A stretch of DNA of 64,000 bases from Gigantopelta aegis (lineage: Eukaryota; Mollusca; Gastropoda; Neomphalida; Peltospiridae). The notes beneath the pieces are model-generated. The model was not told the DNA's origin. It saw only the letters and a list, made by a program, of their open reading frames with translations, and ran no database searches. Of the stretch, positions 46,301 through 52,300 are shown in pieces; positions within the stretch are counted from its first letter, which is position 1; each line of letters begins with the position of its first letter. A program made the position numbers and the translations under genes. Where the stretch lies: positions 1,368,382 through 1,432,381 of the forward strand of contig NC_054708.1 in NCBI RefSeq assembly GCF_016097555.1. Reading direction: 5' to 3'.

Positions 46301-49300
46301 TCTTTATATTTAACCATCAGGTTTCTGATCTGGAGATATTAATCTTTGTTTTCTGCAGGTGTCGTGTTCTAAGTGTCTTTATATTTAACCATCAGGTTTC
46401 TGATCTGGAGATATTAATATTTGTTTTCTGCAGGTGTCGTGTTATAAGTGTCTTTATATTTAACCATCAGGTTTCTGATCTAGAGATATTAATCTTTGTT
46501 TTCTGCAGGTATCGTGTTATAAGTGTCTTTATATTTAACCATCATGTTTCTGATCTAGAGATATTAATATTTGTTTTCTGCAGGTATCGAGTTATAAGTG
46601 TCTTTATATTTAACCATCAGGTTTCTGATCTAGAGATATTAATATTTGTTTTCTGCAGGTGTCGAGTTATAAGTGTCTTTATATTTAACCATCAGGTTTC
46701 TGATCTGGAGATATTAATATTTGTTTTCTGTAGGTGTCGAGTTCTAAGTGTCTTTATATTTAACCATCAGGTTTCTGATCTGGAGATATTAATATTTGTT
46801 TTCTGCAGGTGTCGTGTTATAAGTGTCTTTATATTTAACCATCAGGTTTCTGATCTAGAGATATTAATCTTTGTTTTCTGCAGGTGTCGTGTTATAAGTG
46901 TCTTTATATTTAACCATCAGGTTTCTGATCTAGAGATATTAATCTTTGTTTTCTGCAGGTGTCGTGTTATAAGTGTCTTTATATTTAACCATCAGGTTTC
47001 TGATCTAGAGATATTAATCTTTGTTTTCTGCAGGTGTCGAGTTCTAAGTGTCTTTATATTTAACCATCGGGTTTCTGATCTAGAGATATTAATCTTTGTT
47101 TTCTGCAGGTGTCGAGTTCTAAGTGTCTTTATATTTAACCATCAGGTTTCTGATCTAGAGATATTAATATTTGTTTTCTGCAGGTATCGTGTTATAAGTG
47201 TCTTTATATTTAACCATCAGGTTTCTGATCTAGAGATATTAATCTTTGTTTTCTGCAGGTATCGTGTTATAAGTGTCTTTATATTTAACCATCAGGTTTC
47301 TGATCTAGAGATATTAATCTTTGTTTTCTGCAGGTATCGAGTTATAAGTGTCTTTATATTTAACCATCAGGTTTCTGATCTAGAGCGACAACTTGAGGAG
47401 TTGAACGAGAAGTTTGAAACTGTTCACAAAGATTCCAGACTCCAGCAAGTGGAGCTCACAGAAAGTGAAAAAGGTCAAACACAAAATACACTATTACTGT
47501 CATTTAAAAAAAAAAAAAAAAAAAATTATATTTAAATATTTTTGTTCATAACCAACCATACAGTAATACAAAATTATATAATAGATTTTGTTTTGATTTT
47601 TTGTTTTTTACAGAACCATAACCAACAATAGAACAATAAATATATATATATATTTTTTTAAATTATTATTTAAATAATTTTGTTCATAACCACTCATGTA
47701 GTAATACAAAATTAGATAATAGATTTTGTTTGGACAGCAATAGAAAAATAAATAAATAAATGTATGTATATAATAATCACTCATGACAATAGGAACATGT
47801 AAATGCCAAGGCAGTAAGTTTCTTTATTTTGATAGCATACTTCATTCAGTTACATATTTTATAATTGTTCTCATTTCTGATTTTAAATATATCAACATAT
47901 TAATGTCATTAATAATATAAATTATGGACAAGGTCTAGTATGTTGAAAAACTTCTGCAGTCTGATGATAGGTTTTGCAAACAGCAAAATATTTCAAACAA
48001 TTAATTAACTCACGGTAGACTGTTTCAGTATTAAAATGTTTGGATAATTAAATAAGCAAATACACAACTGAATTATGTTACGTAAATACAGGCCTGTAAA
48101 CATTACAGTAACAATCGTTTGATTCATGCATTGGTTTTGCAATTTTATTTGGTGTCACTGATTTACCACTTGCGTACAATTTATTGAATGATCAGTCTGA
48201 GGCGTATATCTTTCGGAATGCTGAGTATCTTAACTGGATTATACCACATAGTCTGATTTGTGGAAGGTTTACTGTAAACATTCTAATCTGATGATAATAA
48301 GCTGGTTTGATGAACACACAAAGATTCGTTGTTGGTGTGGAAGCCAAGTATATTAATTAGATTATACTACATAATAATATGTGTGAAATGCTTATTGTAA
48401 ACATTCTAATCTGATGATAATAAGCTGGTTTGATGAACACACAAAGATTCGTTGTTGGTGTGGAAGCCAAGTATATTAATTAGATTATACTACATAATAA
48501 TATGTGTGAAATGCTTATTGTAAACATTCTAATCTGATGATAATAAGCTGATCTAATGAACACACAAAGATTCGTTATTGACATGGAATGCCGAGTTGTG
48601 AATGAGATTTTATAACTTACCAGTGATATGCATGTCATAAACCCATGTGATAATTTAGTGTATTTACCCGGTTAATAATGGTATGCAAATCTGCAAGGTC
48701 TCTTGGTAATGTGTTGCTGTGGATGGGTCATTTGCTTACAAGCCAACAAGACCTGTGTACCTGAGTGTAATGTTTTCAAATATTTAGTTAAAATGCAGAG
48801 CCTCGACAAATACTGATTAACATAGACTCTGTTGATATTTTCCATATTAAAAAATACTTGTGATGAATCCTTTATATACCACATAATAATATTTTTGAAA
48901 TGTTTATTGTAAACATTCTGATCTGATGATGATAATCTGGTTTCAGACAAAGACTCGTTGTTGGTGCGGAATGCCGAATTGTCACAGCAGATGGAGACGC
49001 ATCGTCAGCAGACCGTGGAGAGACAACAAGAGTTACAGGACGAGATCGCCGACAAGTCTCAGACCATTGACAAGCTGAGGCTGTCGGTGTCACAATTTGA
49101 AGAGAAAGTATCAGAGTACAAGTCACAGGTACTGGTGTAGATGGGTCGTAGTAAACATTGACAAACTGAAGCAGTCGGTGTCACAATTTGAAGAGAAAGT
49201 ATCTGAGTACAAGTCACAGGTACTGGTGTAGATGGGTCGTAGTAAACATTGACAAGCTGAGGCTGTCGGTGTCACAATTTGAAGAGAAAGTATCAGAGTA

Positions 49301-52300
49301 CAAGTCACAGTTACTTGTGTAGATGGGTAGTAAATATTGACAAGCTAGAAATGACTATTCAGGACATTTAGTGACATATTTAGTTCATACTTTGTAATGT
49401 TAACTTTTTCTGATGATACACCTGTTCATCAGTATGATGATGTGGTAAATACATGATTTGTGGAAAATTATTATTAGCCAGTTTATTGAGTTGAACAATA
49501 ATGAATGAATTTTAAAAGAAATCCCATTTTGAAAAATATATCGGTATTTGGTTAATTGAATGAGTGTCAGTCATCAATATAATCATGTAATAAATATATG
49601 ATTGACAGTAAATGTTTGTTAAATATCAATATGTCCGACACCTGACACTGGCAGGTTAAACATTGGATTCCTCAATTTTGGATGTATTACATCAGTTTGT
49701 CACTAATAGATTGTCTTTATTTAATGTATTATTTGTCTGTTGTGTGAAAGTCATCCCAGATGATGTGTTCTATTCATCACAGATACAACACTTTGAAAGT
49801 GCCCAGACCCAGTCTATAGAAAAAAACATTGCCCACGATGAACTTGAGAAAACTGTAAGGTCATTGCAAGATCAGATTGCAGAGAAAAATAAGGTGAGCA
49901 TCTATGTAATATTATTGAAATTATTTGACATCTTTGGAAAGTGCCATTGTTCCACATGACAAAGAATCATAGTCTCTAAAAGAAGTTTTATATTTGATGT
50001 GGATTTCCAAGATGTAAAATATGTTATTTGGCAAATCTTTCAAATTACCACTTTAACATGTTGTTAAAAGTCCTTTTGGAAGTTAAAGACCAATAGACAC
50101 AATTGTGTACTTTCTACTGAATTAAAAAAGAGAGTTTTATTTTCATGGTTTCGACAGAGTTTGTATTTTTAGAAATTATTAATGATGTATGTGGCCAGTA
50201 AAACTGAACTGCCATCATGTTAAGACTTCTGTTTTCTTCATTTCAACCTGACACAGAATATGTATTTGTTTAATTACTAATGAAGTATATGGCCAGTAAA
50301 ACTGAACTACCATCACGTCAAGTCCTCTCTTTACTTCATTTCAACCTGACACAGAATATGTATTTGTTTAATTAGTAATGAAGTATGTGGCCAGTAAAAC
50401 TGACCTGCCATCACATTAAGACTTCTCTATACTTCATTTCAACCTTACCCAGATGTTGAAGAAACAGGAGCAGACACTGAAGGATCTCCGGATAACCCTG
50501 CAGCGCGAGTTAAAGGTGCAATCTCTGCCGAACGATGAGTCCTCGGAGCTGAGGGAATCGTCCAACTCCCCAGTCACCAGCAGGAAGTCCGACTCGAACC
50601 GGCGTTCGGACCAGTACAAGCACAACGCGTCTGAGCCGTGGAACAACCCGCATCTCACTCATAAGAACCAGATGGGCGACCAGTCGTATGCACAGGTCTC
50701 GGCCGCCGCCCTCGAGAGTCAGGACGATGCCAAGCTGAAACGCGGCATGGCGGGGATACGGCAGGAGCTCGACAAAGACGTTAACTTCCAGTACCTCAAA
50801 CACGTCATACTCAAGTTCTGTTGTAGCAGGGAGGCGGAGGTAGGTCTTGTTTCATTTTAGTATGCAATGTTATTAGACCCCTACCTGTCAATCTGGAGGG
50901 GACTATAGGTTTATCTCCGTCCTTCTGTCCATCCGTCCATCCATCCATCCATCCGTCCATCTGTTCATCTCACATATAGTTTTCTGGATGTTTTTTCACA
51001 ATGCCTTGAGATATTGAGCTGAAATTTTGTGTATAGTTTTATCATATACTGTGACAGATCAAGTTTGACAGAGTTATGGCCCTTGAACTTAGGAGAAAGA
51101 AAACTTTTTTTTCCAGGATTTGTTTTTGTAATGCCTCAAGATATTGAGCTGAATTTTGTGTATAGCTTTATCATGTTCTGTTACTGGTTAAGTTTGACTT
51201 TTACAGCAATTTACCAATTTTTTTACAGAGTAATGGCCCTTGAACTTAGGAGATATGAAAATTATATTTTAGGATGTTTTTTTTTTTTGGCAGTGCCTGA
51301 AAATATGGAGCTAAAATTTTGTGCACATGTTTACTATGTACTATTACAGATCAAGTCTGACTTTCATGTTCACTATGTACTATTACAGATCAAGTCTGAC
51401 TTTGGTGTTTACTGTGTACTATTACAGATCAAGTCTGACTTTGATGTTCACTATGTACTATTACAGATCAAGTCTGACTTTCATGTTCACTGTGTACTGT
51501 TACAGATCAAGTCTGACTTTGATGTTCACTGTGTACTGTTACAGATCAAGTCTGACTTTGATGTTCACTGTGTACTGTTACAGATCAAGTCTGACTTTGA
51601 TGTTCACTGTGTACTGTTACAGATCAAGTCTGACTTTGATGTTCACTGTGTACTGTTACAGATCAAGTCTGACTTTGATGTTTACTGTGTACTGTTACAG
51701 ATCAAGTCTGACTTTGATGTTTACTGTGTACTGTTACAGATCAAGTCTGACTTTGATGTTTACTGTGTACTGTTACAGATCAAGTCTGACTTTGATGTTT
51801 ACTATGTACTATTACAGATCAAGTCTGACTTTCATGCCGATTTTCACAGAGTTAAATTTAGGAGATATAAACATTTGTTCAGCACAGTAGGGGAGGTGTA
51901 TTGTTTCAGCAGTACTCACAAAATGCTTGTTTTTATTTAAGTACATCTAACAAACATGATTACCAAATCTGAAACTATCCACAACATTTGAACTATTTTC
52001 AGTTTCACTTTTTTATACTGCTCTTTACAATCTTTTTTATTTAACGTTTCATATTTTTATATTGATGATAATCATCGATTATTTCATATATTTAGCATTG
52101 TTTGACACCCAAAAGCCAATGTATTATTTGTGCTGGGTTGATGTGAAACATTCATTCATTCATTAAAGGTCCTATAAAGTTGAAACTGCAATATTTAGTT
52201 GTGTTCACATTTATTTGTAATGAATAACTACAAATTAATTGATCCCACGCATAATCTTTACTCCATAATCAACTCAAGAATAATAAAGGTTTAAAGTTTT

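Noticed and set aside
44146..47371. CRISPR-like look of the regular 75-bp array
   Set aside because: There are no variable spacers: the whole unit is repeated. The setting is a eukaryotic intron.
51029..51940. 303- and 189-codon ORFs with VLLQIKSDFDVHC-type repeats
   Set aside because: They come from a 39-bp intronic array expanded from a dispersed repeat; no domain outside the repeat.
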